DNA of 64,000 bases, taken from contig SRSI01000062.1 in the NCBI GenBank assembly GCA_005656395.1, positions 124,001 through 188,000 of the forward strand. The letters are read 5' to 3'. Shown here one piece after another: positions 48,301 to 58,182 of the stretch. The notes beneath the pieces are model-generated. The model made no database searches, had not been told where the DNA came from, and saw only the letters and a program-made list of their open reading frames with translations. A program made the position numbers and the translations under genes. Numbering within the stretch: the first letter of the stretch is position 1; every line of letters starts with the position of its first letter. The DNA comes from Strongyloides papillosus. Its lineage: Eukaryota; Nematoda; Chromadorea; Rhabditida; Strongyloididae.

Positions 48301-48481
48301 AATATGCTTATAGCTTCAATCACTGTAAAAATTTAATTCTGTTAATTTAATTAATATAAAGTAAAAATATAGTATAAAATTGTAATTTTATTAAATAAAT
48401 TGTATAAATTTTAATTGTATTATCTTATCACCGGATTATAAAAAGAAATTTTCGTGTATAATTAAAAATTTTGATATAGCA
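45358..48481. other. AT-rich intergenic region
   Basis: About 3.1 kb between the tRNA and the mucin-like gene. No further tRNA, gene or structured repeat recognised on either strand. Confidence 0.5.
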
Positions 48482-50729
48482 TTAACATAATCCACACGTT
48501 TCTTTACAATATTTCATTTTATGTTCTTGTGTATAAATAGGGGAAGTACAATAACCAAAGTATTTTGAAAATGAGCATAATTTGAAACGGTCATAACATG
48601 TTACACCAGCTGGAATGGTACAAGTACCACATGTTAAAGGACAATTAGTTTTTATAATGGTTCCTATCACTGTATGATTACAAAGTGGTAGATATGTTTC
48701 ACATTCTACTACAGAATCTACACAATTTACTGTACTTGTGGGTGATGAAACTGTTGCCGTTGTAATTAGTGATGAATGTGACATGGATGATAAAACAGAA
48801 ACCGTTGATGTTCCAGCTGCTTTAGATGATGATGTAGAGACTATTGGTTCAGGACTTATCGTTGATGACATAGAACCGGGACCTGTAGAGGAATGATGTA
48901 ATGTACTTGAAATACTAGGTAAAACTGCTGTTGAAATTGGGGATACTACAGTTGTATTTACTTCAACTGGTAGAACTGTTGTAACTGCTGGAGGTACCAT
49001 TGTCGTACTTAATTCTGATGGTATAATTGTTGTTGAGATCGGTGACACCATTGTTGTACTTAATTCAATAGGTAGAATTGTTGTTGAGACTGGAGATACT
49101 ACTGTTGTCATTGAAGGAGCCATTGTCGTCATTGATTCGTTTGAAGCTCCTGTTATTGTCATTGAGGACACCATTGTTGTATTTGATTCTACAGGTAAAA
49201 CTTCTGTTGTCACTGAAGGCGCCATTGTTGTAATTGATTCGTTTGAAGCTCCTGTTGTTGTCATTGAGGATACCATTGTCGTATTTGATTCTACAGGCAG
49301 AACAACTGTTGTGACTGAAGGTGCCACTGTTGTACCTGATTCATTTGATGAAAGTGATGTCGTGAGGAATGGATTTACAACACTCGATAAGAATTCTTCA
49401 GTTGTAGTAGTTAAATTTCCGGCTATCACTGTAGTAGGAATAATTTCAGTAGTTGACAAACTTGGTTGCATGGTTGTTGAATTTGACATCATTATTGTTG
49501 TCATAGAAGATACCGTTGTCATATTAGATTCTATAGGCAGAACTTCTGTTGTCAATGAAGGTGCCACTGTTGTACCTGGTTCATTTGTTGAAATTGATGT
49601 TGTGAGGAATGGATTTACAACACTTGTTAAAAATTCTTCAGTTGTAGTAGTTGAATTTTCAACTATCATTGTAGTTGGAATAATTTCAGTAGATGATACA
49701 CTTGGGAGCATGGTTGTTGAATTTGACATTACTGTTGTTGAAATATTACTTTCTAAGGTTGATCCGGATGGTATAGTTGTCATAATTGTTTCATTACTAC
49801 TTGAAGTAGCACCAGACGATGTTGATGTACTTCCAGAAAGTATAGATGTTGAAGTAACATTATTAATGGTTTCATTAGTAGGAAAAACAGTAGTATTTGT
49901 GTTTCCTGGAATAATCGTTAGATTATTAATTGGGGGAACAAGAGTTGGCATACCAGTTATTGATATGGATGAATTTCCTGCTGAAATAGTGCTTGGTACT
50001 GAAGTAACAATAGATGTAGCAGTAACATTATCATTAGTAATACTAGCTGAAGTTGTAATACTTAAATTAGTATTAGATTCAACCAACATAAGTGTAGTTG
50101 ATTCTATAATAACAGTTTCATTATTCGATGGGAGGGTTGTTGTTCCTAAATTAGGTAAGGTAATATTTCCTGATATCGGAACAATTACTGCTGATGAATT
50201 TACTAATAAATTTTCTGTAACAGATAAACCGGGAGTAGTTGTAGAATTAACTAATGTATTTTGAGCTGTTGTTTTATCACCAATCAATGATTCCGTTAAG
50301 TTATTTAGAGCATTTGAAATAGCAGAAATATTTAATGAAGGGTATTCAGTAGCTACATTTGATAAATCATTTGTTCCATTTATTAAAGATGATGAAGCAA
50401 TAGATGCTATGTTATTTAATAGTAAACCTGATTGTGAAGCTAAATTGTTAATTCCTTGTCCAAGTAACGATTCCGTCTTAATTATTGTTGGAGATGTTGC
50501 TAATTCTATATTTTCAACTTCAATATTACCTGCATTATCATCTAAAAAATAAATAATTATTAATAAAAAAGAATATTTAATTTTTTATACCATTAGGTTC
50601 TATTGAAAAATCAACCACAGAACCTGTCACAAAATTACCCAATGTTTCAAAATTATCATTTTCACTATAGACATAGTAAATAATTGTAAAATATAATATG
50701 AAAAAAATATATTTTTTAAAAACAATCAT
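48482..50729 (-). CDS. secreted mucin-like Ser/Thr-rich protein with two ShKT domains
   Basis: Two exons, 50729-50591 and 50541-48482, phase 1, giving 732 aa. Residues 1-21 are a signal peptide (IVFKKYIFFILYFTIIYY). Residues about 60-640 are dominated by Ser, Thr, Val and Pro with many N-x-S/T sequons, as expected for a heavily glycosylated mucin-like stalk. The C-terminus has two consecutive six-cysteine ShKT modules (from CVDSVVEC to CGTC, and from CYDRFKLC to CGLC), small disulfide domains very common in nematode secreted and cuticle proteins. The stalk contains tandem repeats in the DNA: 240-bp units at 49321 and 49561 and 102-bp units around 49139 and 49241, all multiples of three. Likely role: surface coat or secreted mucin; inferred from composition. 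Confidence 0.85.
49139..49760 (-). repeat. in-frame tandem repeats in the mucin stalk
   Basis: Corresponding positions recur exactly 240 bp apart (for example GTGCCACTGTTGTACCTG at 49321 and 49561), while another stretch (GTTTGAAGCTCCTGTT at 49139 and 49241) recurs 102 bp apart. Units of 80 and 34 codons keep the frame. Copies differ by scattered substitutions, so this is a moderately old minisatellite. Confidence 0.8.
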
Positions 50730-50841
50730 AATAAGTCTGGTAATATATTTGGAGGACTATGTTGTAATATGAATAAAAAGTAGATATATATATTATATTA
50801 TATTGATAAATGATGAAATCTGTTAATAATTTTAATCCAGC

Positions 50842-51792
50842 CTACCACCTACTTTTATCTTTTAAAATTACATTATCAATCTCCTTGTTTGGTCTGCTCA
50901 TTTTCTTTACATTAAAAGTGGAACTTTTATCATTTGTACTGTGGATTTGATTATAAAATGTTTTTGTACTTTTTTTAGGTACAATCTCTGGCGGAGCATG
51001 AAAAAACTGCTTTTTTGTACTTTTATTAGTTTTTTGTTTTCCTGTTGCTTTAAATTTGTCCAATATATTGTTCAATTTAGATGCTGCAACCTTTTTATTG
51101 TTTTCAAGAATTTTTGTCACACTTTTGACAGAGTAATCACCTTCTTTGATATTTAAAATACTACTATTTAATCTTTGAAAATCAGTTGTCTCCTCATTTT
51201 TTAAATCTTCAGTACGAGAATGAATTCTAGCTAATAAGCGTGGTGTTTTTAAAACTTGTTTTTGAATTTTTAATTCTTTATCTAGATCAGCTCTGATTAA
51301 AAACGGTGGTATTTTATATTTGGCTATTAAATCGTTATCTAAAATTTGATTTTTAAAAACAGATTGCATGTTTGAGTCTTTTATAATAGCCTTGAAATTT
51401 GAGTCATTTTGTTTCCTTTCAACAAATCCATCTTTGATAAATAAAGTTTGATGGGGGAGTGTTGTAGCATTCGAGTGTAACTTTGAAGAATTATGACTTG
51501 AATATTTCATAATTATAGGATTTGATTGTGTAAACTTTTGTATTAGTTTTTCCATCTCTTGATCTCTCAAGAAAAGTTTCTCTAGTAGTATATTTTTATC
51601 TTGGAGAGATAAATTTCCTGAAACTTCATTTAAACTTAGAAGATTCTTCTGGAAAATTCTATTTGGTTTCAGTAATGGGATAGTTTCATTAATAGAGTTT
51701 TTTTCCAAAATTTTCATGATATTATTTACATCTTTTAAGCTTGATTCTATCAGATTGATAAATATAGTGAAAAAAATAAGAAACAATTTCAT
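50842..51792 (-). CDS. secreted protein of unknown function, 316 aa
   Basis: Single exon from ATG 51792 to TAG at 50842. Residues 1-18 are a clear signal peptide (KLFLIFFTIFINLIESS). The mature part is hydrophilic and Lys/Asn/Ser-rich with several N-glycosylation sequons, no cysteine pattern and no domain I recognise. Short basic motifs such as KTPRLLARIHSRTEDLK (about residues 180-197) suggest helical segments and possible dibasic processing, but I would not call it a propeptide on this evidence. Its stop codon is about 110 nt upstream of the start of the mucin-like gene on the same strand. Confidence 0.75.
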   Translation of the reverse strand: MKLFLIFFTIFINLIESSLKDVNNIMKILEKNSINETIPLLKPNRIFQKNLLSLNEVSGNLSLQDKNILLEKLFLRDQEMEKLIQKFTQSNPIIMKYSSHNSSKLHSNATTLPHQTLFIKDGFVERKQNDSNFKAIIKDSNMQSVFKNQILDNDLIAKYKIPPFLIRADLDKELKIQKQVLKTPRLLARIHSRTEDLKNEETTDFQRLNSSILNIKEGDYSVKSVTKILENNKKVAASKLNNILDKFKATGKQKTNKSTKKQFFHAPPEIVPKKSTKTFYNQIHSTNDKSSTFNVKKMSRPNKEIDNVILKDKSRW

Positions 51793-53006
51793 GATAATGG
51801 AAATATATGAATGAAGATTCCGAAAATAAAATCATCTTCAAAATATATTCCTTATAGTTAAAATTAAGAACAAGGTTATGTTTAATCTTTCTAATCTCCT
51901 TCTTAATTTATTTGACTCACATTATTTTATCTAAATTTCAAAATTATATAACTTCCTCCAACAAAGAATATTTAACATTATGAATATCACTCTATTTCAA
52001 GACTTATTGATACAATTTTACTATTTGTTATTATACATATAAATAACATAATGTTATAGATATAAGTTTAATCTTTAATAATTATATAAAGATATCGATA
52101 CTATTAATAGTATATTTGTTTTGTTTGAAGCCTCACTCATATTGAGTTTAATTACAAGAATTCATAAATTACTCTATAATTATTTAGTTAATCTTTTTGT
52201 ACAGTATTTTAGTAAAAATTATGTCAATGTCATTCATAAATGAGCATTTAAATAGTCTTAAGAATCATAAATTGAATAAAGTATTTCAAAAAATAGCCGA
52301 ATCAAAAACATCATTTTTTTTATTTCAATACACTTTTATAATGGAATTTACCTTGTACGCATACGGAAAAAGATGAAAATAAGTTTTGACTATCATATTA
52401 TCACTTCACCTGTCATTATAGGAGTAGCAAAGTCTCAGGCATTTAAATATTCTTAGATAACTACAAAAAAATATCATTGCATATTAAATAATAAAAGTTT
52501 TTCTTATAAAAAAAAACGTAATTCTGTATGATTCACCATTTATTAGTATTAAAAGTATCCACAAAGAAAGTATTTTAATTTCTAACAAATATAAAAATGA
52601 TAATAATTTTAAAAAAAATATTTGTTGCAAATATAATTTAATTGAATGCGATAAATATTTGAATGCCTGAGACGACGCTACTTTTATAATGACAGGTAAA
52701 GTGATAATATAGCAGACAAAATTTAATTCCCTTCTTTTAAGTCCTTAAAATTTAAAATTTTACTATAAAAGTATACTGAAATAACAAAAATTTATATTTT
52801 TGATTCAGTTTTTAGACTTTGTTTTCGCTAAAGTTATCAAATAGATAAACAATAACACTTGTTTGACTTTTCAATTTTATTCTAATTTTAAATATATGAT
52901 AATAAAATATCACCTCTGCATTGTGTAACTTTTTTTAACTAAATAAAATAATATTTTTATTTTATAAATAGTTTAAAAATAGAAATCTATATTTATTCTC
53001 TCATGA
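51793..53006. other. AT-rich intergenic region
   Basis: About 1.2 kb between divergent genes encoding secreted proteins. No gene supported. Confidence 0.45.
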
Positions 53007-53017
53007 TATATAAAAGG
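53007..53017 (+). promoter_or_regulatory. TATA box of the small secreted protein gene
   Basis: TATATAAAAGG, a near-consensus TATA box, ends 32 nt before the ATG at 53050. With a usual 25-30 nt spacing to the start site the 5' leader would be only about 5-15 nt, and no splice acceptor lies between, so this transcript is probably not trans-spliced. Confidence 0.65.
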
Positions 53018-53049
53018 ATGGATTTTTATCAAAAGTCATATTCCAAATC

Positions 53050-53385
53050 ATGGTATCATTCTTCATTAACACTTTATTGGCTACTATTTTCTTCGTCTTT
53101 ACGGCTTCTCACCCTGTCGCTGAGAAGGCATTTGATTCCTCACTTTCTTCTGCTTTGGAGAATAAAAAGAACGAAGAACTTAATAGTTTCATTAGTGCTA
53201 ATAACCTCTTTGGAGTTGAAAAGAAGAAACCTGCACCAAAAAAACCAGCTGCTAAGAAAACAACTAAAAAAGGAAAGGTCACTACAAAAGGAAAAGCCAC
53301 TACAAAGAAAGCAGCTACCACAGGTGCTGCCACAACTGAAGCAGTAACTACTGAAGCTGCCACTACTGCAGCACCATCCAAATAA
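53050..53385 (+). CDS. small secreted Lys/Ala/Thr-rich protein, 111 aa
   Basis: Single exon, ATG 53050 to TAA. Residues 1-20 are a signal peptide (VSFFINTLLATIFFVFTAS). A short mixed region (21-56) precedes a low-complexity tail (57-111) built from KK/PKK/TTKKG repeats that turn into Ala/Thr-rich repeats (GAATTEAVTTEAA) with likely O-glycosylation. Codon use is clearly more GC-rich and more biased than in neighbouring genes (AAG, GCT, GCC, ACC, CTT), which suggests high expression. A strong TATA box sits just upstream, and AATAAA follows 22 nt after the stop (53407-53412), making a very compact gene. I do not recognise the family. An overlapping +1 frame from 53003 is a shadow. Confidence 0.8.
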   Translation: MVSFFINTLLATIFFVFTASHPVAEKAFDSSLSSALENKKNEELNSFISANNLFGVEKKKPAPKKPAAKKTTKKGKVTTKGKATTKKAATTGAATTEAVTTEAATTAAPSK

Positions 53386-53645
53386 TTGAAATTACCCAAA
53401 TATTTCAATAAATATGTAATAGTAAATTATTTTAAAATGCATTCTTCATAAGATTATATTTTTTTACAATTAAATTATTCAAATAATATGACACGTTCTT
53501 TCTACTGAAAAATTTTTTTATACACTAATCCTTTATTTCATATTAACTATTTCTATCTTAAAAATATAATAATAGAAAATATATAATACGATTTATTATT
53601 TTAAATAAAAACGTTTATAAATATAACAATAATTCTATAAAAAAA

Positions 53646-55609
53646 TTAAGCCGTTGAAGTTTTTTCATCATTTCCATCTTCCAAAGGATTAATTTTAGTA
53701 TCTTCTGGTCTCATTGCTGGGAAGAAAAGAATTTCTTTAATATTATACGAATCAGTTAGTAACATTGACAATCTATCAATTCCCATACCCCAACCTGCTG
53801 TTGGTGGAAGTCCATATTCAAGTGCTGTACAGAAGTTTTCATCAATAAGTTGAGCTTCATCATCTCCGGCGGCTTTTTGAGCAGCTTGCTCCTCGAAACG
53901 TTTACGTTGAGTTAATGGATCATTCAACTCTGTGTATGCATTAGCAATCTCTTTAGTTACTGCAAATAACTCAAATCTTTCAGTTAATCCTGGGATAGAA
54001 CGATGCCATTTAGCAAGTGGTGACATAATTTGTGGGTGTCCACAGATGAATGTTGGAGAAATACATTTAGACTCAAGATATTCACCGACAAGTTTGTCCA
54101 AAAGTCTTGCTGTTGTTCTTGGTTCTGGACAATCTACTTTGTGCTTCTTGCAAAGGTCATCGAAGAAATCACGGGCTTCTGGGGTTCCGAATGTATCTGC
54201 AGGTGGGAATTTAACCTTAAGAATGTCTTCTAATCCAGTTATCATGTCAATCCTTTTGAATGGAGGGGTAAAATCAACTTCGTAAACAGGTTCAGTTTCT
54301 GGTCCATTAGGTCTGTATGTAATTTTGTGAGTTCCATGAATGAAATGTACCATCTTAGCAAGTAAATCTTCAGTGATTTTCATAAGATCTTCGTAATCAG
54401 CATATGCCATGTAAAATTCACATGTTGTGAATTCAGGATTATGTGTTTGGTCAATCCCTTCATTTCTGAAAAGACGTCCAATCTCATATACGCGATCAAT
54501 ACCTCCAACAACGAGCATTTTAAGATACAATTCAGGAGCAACTCTGAGATATAAATCCAAATCCAATTCATTGTGATGTGTAATAAATGGTTTAGCTGTA
54601 GCTCCACCGGCAATTTGGTTCATCATTGGTGTTTCTACTTCTAAGAAACCGAGGTTATCCAAATATCTTCTTAAGAATGTAATAATTTTTGATCTAACGA
54701 CAAACTTATTTTTGACTTCTGGATTCATAATTAAATCAAGATATCTCATACGATATCTAGTCTCTTGGTTCTTCAATCCAAAATGAGTATGAGGAAGCAT
54801 ATGAAGACATGGTGTCAATTGAATAAATTCTGTTGGAATGATAGAAAGTTCTCCTGCCTTGGTTCTGGTTGGGTGACCAACAATACCAACAATGTCACCT
54901 CTCTTGATTTTATCATGTACATCAGTGAAAGAAACATCTCCTTTACAATAACGAGCATTAGCCATAATTTGAACACGTGTTCCCTCTCCGTGGAGATCGT
55001 AGAAGATTAATTTACTTCCTGACTCACGTTTTGAAAAAATTCTTCCAGAAACGTTAACAGTGACATCCTCCATGACTTGTTCATTCTTGAGTTTTGGGCC
55101 ATATTCTTCAATGAATTGAGTCAAAGATATTGAAACATGGAATTTGTGTGGGAAAGGATTGTCACCAGCGGCACGACGTTCTTCAATCATCCTTACTCTA
55201 GAATTGAAGTATTCCTGAGGATCTGAAGGGTCAGCTTCCTTCTTCTTGGCAACTGGTTTATCAGCATTTTCCGTTGCTTTCTTAGCTTCTTTCTCTGCTT
55301 TTTCTTTTGCTTTTTGAGCAGCTTTAAGTTGTCTTTTCAATTCACTGAAAAAAAAACAATGTTAATAAGTCCAAATATTTAAATCATACTTTGCTTTACT
55401 CCTATATCTTAGTGAAATTTCATGTAATTGTGGTACGCTTTTTAGAAAATTATTATTAAAATAATTACTACTAATTTGCCTGATACCAGAAATACTATGA
55501 ATTTTCAATACATGTCCCACTAGCGACATTTTTATCACAATAATATTTAAACATTGGAACAAACTAACCTTTTGCTAATTTTTTTGTCTTGATTTTCAAC
55601 GTCAGCCAT
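53646..55609 (-). CDS. kars-1: lysyl-tRNA synthetase, cytosolic form
   Basis: Exon 1 is 55609-55569 (13 codons plus 2 nt, [13 protein letters not shown]) and exon 2 is 55344-53646, joined in phase 2, giving 579 aa. The join creates [15 protein letters not shown], matching the N-terminal helix of eukaryotic LysRS. It then has the OB-fold anticodon-binding domain (about 75-190) and the class IIb catalytic core, with the motif 2 region ([19 protein letters not shown]) and motif 3 ([15 protein letters not shown]). It charges tRNA-Lys with lysine using ATP. The gene is divergent from the WD-repeat splicing gene. The more GC-rich codons fit a highly expressed housekeeping gene. An alternative first exon inside the 224-nt intron may give a mitochondrial form. 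Confidence 0.96.
55390..55529 (-). CDS. kars-1: alternative first exon of LysRS encoding a probable mitochondrial presequence
   Basis: ATG 55529 lies inside the first LysRS intron and opens 46 codons plus 2 nt, ending GCAAA|GTATGA at 55390. That phase 2 is exactly the one needed for the common acceptor at 55345, leaving a 45-nt intron. The encoded peptide ([20 protein letters not shown]... to RYRSKA) is rich in Arg, Lys, His, Ser and hydrophobics with only one Glu, a typical mitochondrial targeting composition. Human KARS1 makes its mitochondrial form by alternative use of 5' exons, so this arrangement is expected. How the exon is chosen (own promoter or alternative splicing) is not visible. 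Confidence 0.7.
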
Positions 55610-56726
55610 TTTTGACGATTCTGGATAAAAAAAATAACCTAAAATTTTTAAAATTAATTTTTAATAAAATTTTTTAATAAAATATTTCGTAACAAGTATT
55701 TTATAATTAAGAATTAAACCTCAAAGTATTATGGTATTTTGTATATCGTTTCAAGACTATTCAGGAGAAATACGAAATACCACTATTACAAATAGCAAAA
55801 ATACTCAACTTTGTCTAAACTCAAATTTGAATATCAATCTAAATCAACAGGAAAGTGGATCTATTCAATACACATTAAACTTAATCACTGTTATAAAATT
55901 ATGGCGTATTAGTTTTTATTGAATTTAATAATATCACTTTTAAGCTAGTGATATGGCTATTTTCGTATGTGTAAGCACATAATATTTATAAAAAAATAAA
56001 TTATACAAAAATATTATTCGTTTGATTAAAGCAATTCTTATTTATTTTTCTTTTGTTTGTAAAGAAATTTTGATATATTTGGTTGCTCAAATAACAATTA
56101 TAATTATATGTTTTGTCTTCTAAGATAAATATAGGGAAAGCATACAACTTGAATTCATTTGGTTATAACTTATTTTGAAGAGTAGCTTAATTATTATCAT
56201 AATAGGGACTTATCATTAGAACAATTTACCATTGATATTCTAATATTAATAAAGGGAAGGAACTTGTTGTAATTTACATTTTAAGGAATAAAGTTAATAA
56301 CTTTTTATAATTTAAAAATGTTTGAATTATATAAAATGTTTATTTAAATTTCTATAGAGTTTAAGTTTTTAATTAATAACACCCTTTGAAATATTAATAT
56401 TTATTCAAATCCTAACTTTATTACTATCCTGTACTTCAAAATTTTGATAGTATATGAAAAATGACAATTCTATCAGAAACAAAATAAATAAAAATATGAT
56501 TCATAACATAAAGTCTTATTAAACTCTATAAAAATTTATATATTTTTTTTAATTGTTCTCAAATGTATTCCACTAACTTCAAGACAGGTGGAATACAAAA
56601 TATAAATTAAAAGTTCAAATCACCTCGCCTCTTCAAATCAAAAGTACTCTTCAACCGACGTTCCATTTAACTTTGGTACAAAGTTTACTTTATTTAAAAC
56701 ACATACTTTTTTGTTTGAATATACAA
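55610..56726. other. bidirectional intergenic region
   Basis: About 1.1 kb between the divergent LysRS and snRNP genes, presumably carrying both promoters. No specific site identified. An in-frame ATG at 56673 upstream of the snRNP start is discussed with that gene. Confidence 0.4.
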
Positions 56727-57838
56727 ATGGCTCAAGTTTCTTTGGTTCCACGTGCATTAAAACGTCCTCTTGAGGATTCTAATGAAGTCCAGTCATTTTA
56801 TAAACGAGCATGCCAAGAGGGTCCAGTTATTCCTGCTAAAAATGGTGAACAAGAAGTAAATAGAACTAGTAATCTTTTGGCACCAAATATGCTTTTACTC
56901 GGACATGAAGCTGAAATATTCGCAGCACGATTTGCCCCTACAGGAGATCGTCTAGCAACGGCTGGATTTGACAGAACAATTCGTAAGTTTTTAAGGATAT
57001 TTTATTATAAATAAAAATTTTAGTTCTTTGGGATGTTTATGGAGAATGTAAAAACATATCAACACTGAGAGGTCATAAACACTCTATTATGGATTTAAAG
57101 TTTGCCACGGACACCTCTTGTTTGGTAAGTGGATCAGCTGATAAAACAGTTCGAGTATGGGATATGGATACTGGAAAATGTTATAGAAACTTTGTTTCTC
57201 ACACTGATATTGTAAATTCTGTTTCATTGTCTAGGCGTGGAAATCAATTAATAGCTTCTGGTTCAGATGACGGGAGAATGATGATTCATGATTTCAGGCA
57301 AAAACTTCCCTGTAAAGAATTCTTAAATAATGGAAAATTCCAATTTACGGCTGTTGCTTTTAACGATACAGCAGAGCAAGTTTTTTGTGGAGGAATTGAT
57401 AATGAAATTCATTGTTGGGATCTTCGCAAAGAAAAGGTATTGTATTCACTCCAAGGCCATAACGATACGATAACAGATATTATGTTGAGTCCAGATGGAA
57501 ACTATATTCTATCAAATGGAATGGACATTTGTGGAACTATTTGGGATGTTAAGCCATATTGTAAGGAGAATCGCGCAGTCTCGTTTTATGTTGGTCACCA
57601 ACATAACTTTGAAAAGAATCTTCTTAAGTCTGCTTGGAGTCCAGATGCTCGAAGGATATCTCTTGGATCATCAGATGGATTCCATTATATATGGGATGTC
57701 CAAACCAGTAGAATTGTTTATAGGCTCCCCGGACACCAAGGATCGGTAAATGCAGTAGATTTCCATCCATTTGAACCAATTATTCTTTCGGCTGGAAGTG
57801 ATAAGCAAGTTTTCCTTGGGGAAATTTCCTCAGACTGA
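56727..57838 (+). CDS. snrp-40: U5 snRNP 40-kDa WD-repeat protein (SNRNP40)
   Basis: Two exons, 56727-56982 and 57024-57838, joined in phase 1 over a 41-nt intron, giving 356 aa, the same as human SNRNP40 (357). The protein is a seven-bladed WD40 propeller: blades end in Trp-Asp-type dipeptides such as LLWDVYG, VRVWDMD, IHCWDLR, TIWDVK and YIWDVQ. Family-specific stretches are NMLLLGHEAEIF at the first blade, VGHQHNFEKNLL near blade six and the end PIILSAGSDKQVFLGEI. It is a component of the U5 snRNP and acts in pre-mRNA splicing with PRP8 and BRR2. I chose the ATG at 56727 (MAQVSLVPRALKRP) because it matches the family start; an in-frame ATG at 56673 would add 18 hydrophobic residues. Confidence 0.95.
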
Positions 57839-58182
57839 TTTTTTTTTACTTTTCGTTTTTTAATTGTATATTTTTGTATTATAAATAATGGTATTTAATA
57901 TAGAAAAGTGCATTATTTAACATGTGTATCTAAATATAATTTCCACTATCCAAAAAGTAATTAAACTTATGTGTTTTTCTTTTTGGTGACATCAAAAGAA
58001 TGATTATCAATTTTAACGATTAATTGTTATTCTTAACCTGAATCGCCGATTAGTAAAATTTTTTATTAATAAATACAAAATTAATACCACAATAGAAATA
58101 TATTACATAATTACAACTTATTTACATTTAGAAATACATATAAAAAAAAGTACCCGCGACAGAAACTTCCTTTTGGAAGCTA
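57839..58182. other. convergent intergenic region, polo-like kinase 3' flank
   Basis: From about 58030 to 58182 the sequence is similar to the 3' flank of the second kinase gene (about 60385-60532) and to the remnant near 63040-63170, so it is part of the duplicated unit. Confidence 0.6.

Noticed and set aside
49311..50264. 317-codon open frame on the plus strand across the mucin gene
   Set aside because: It is the antisense of a Ser/Thr/Val-rich repetitive coding region whose composition avoids stops on the other strand. The minus frame has a signal peptide, introns and ShKT domains; the plus frame is Val/Asp/Ile-rich with no domain.
53932..55010. Several plus-strand frames over LysRS
   Set aside because: Antisense shadows of a strongly conserved enzyme; no domain on the plus strand.
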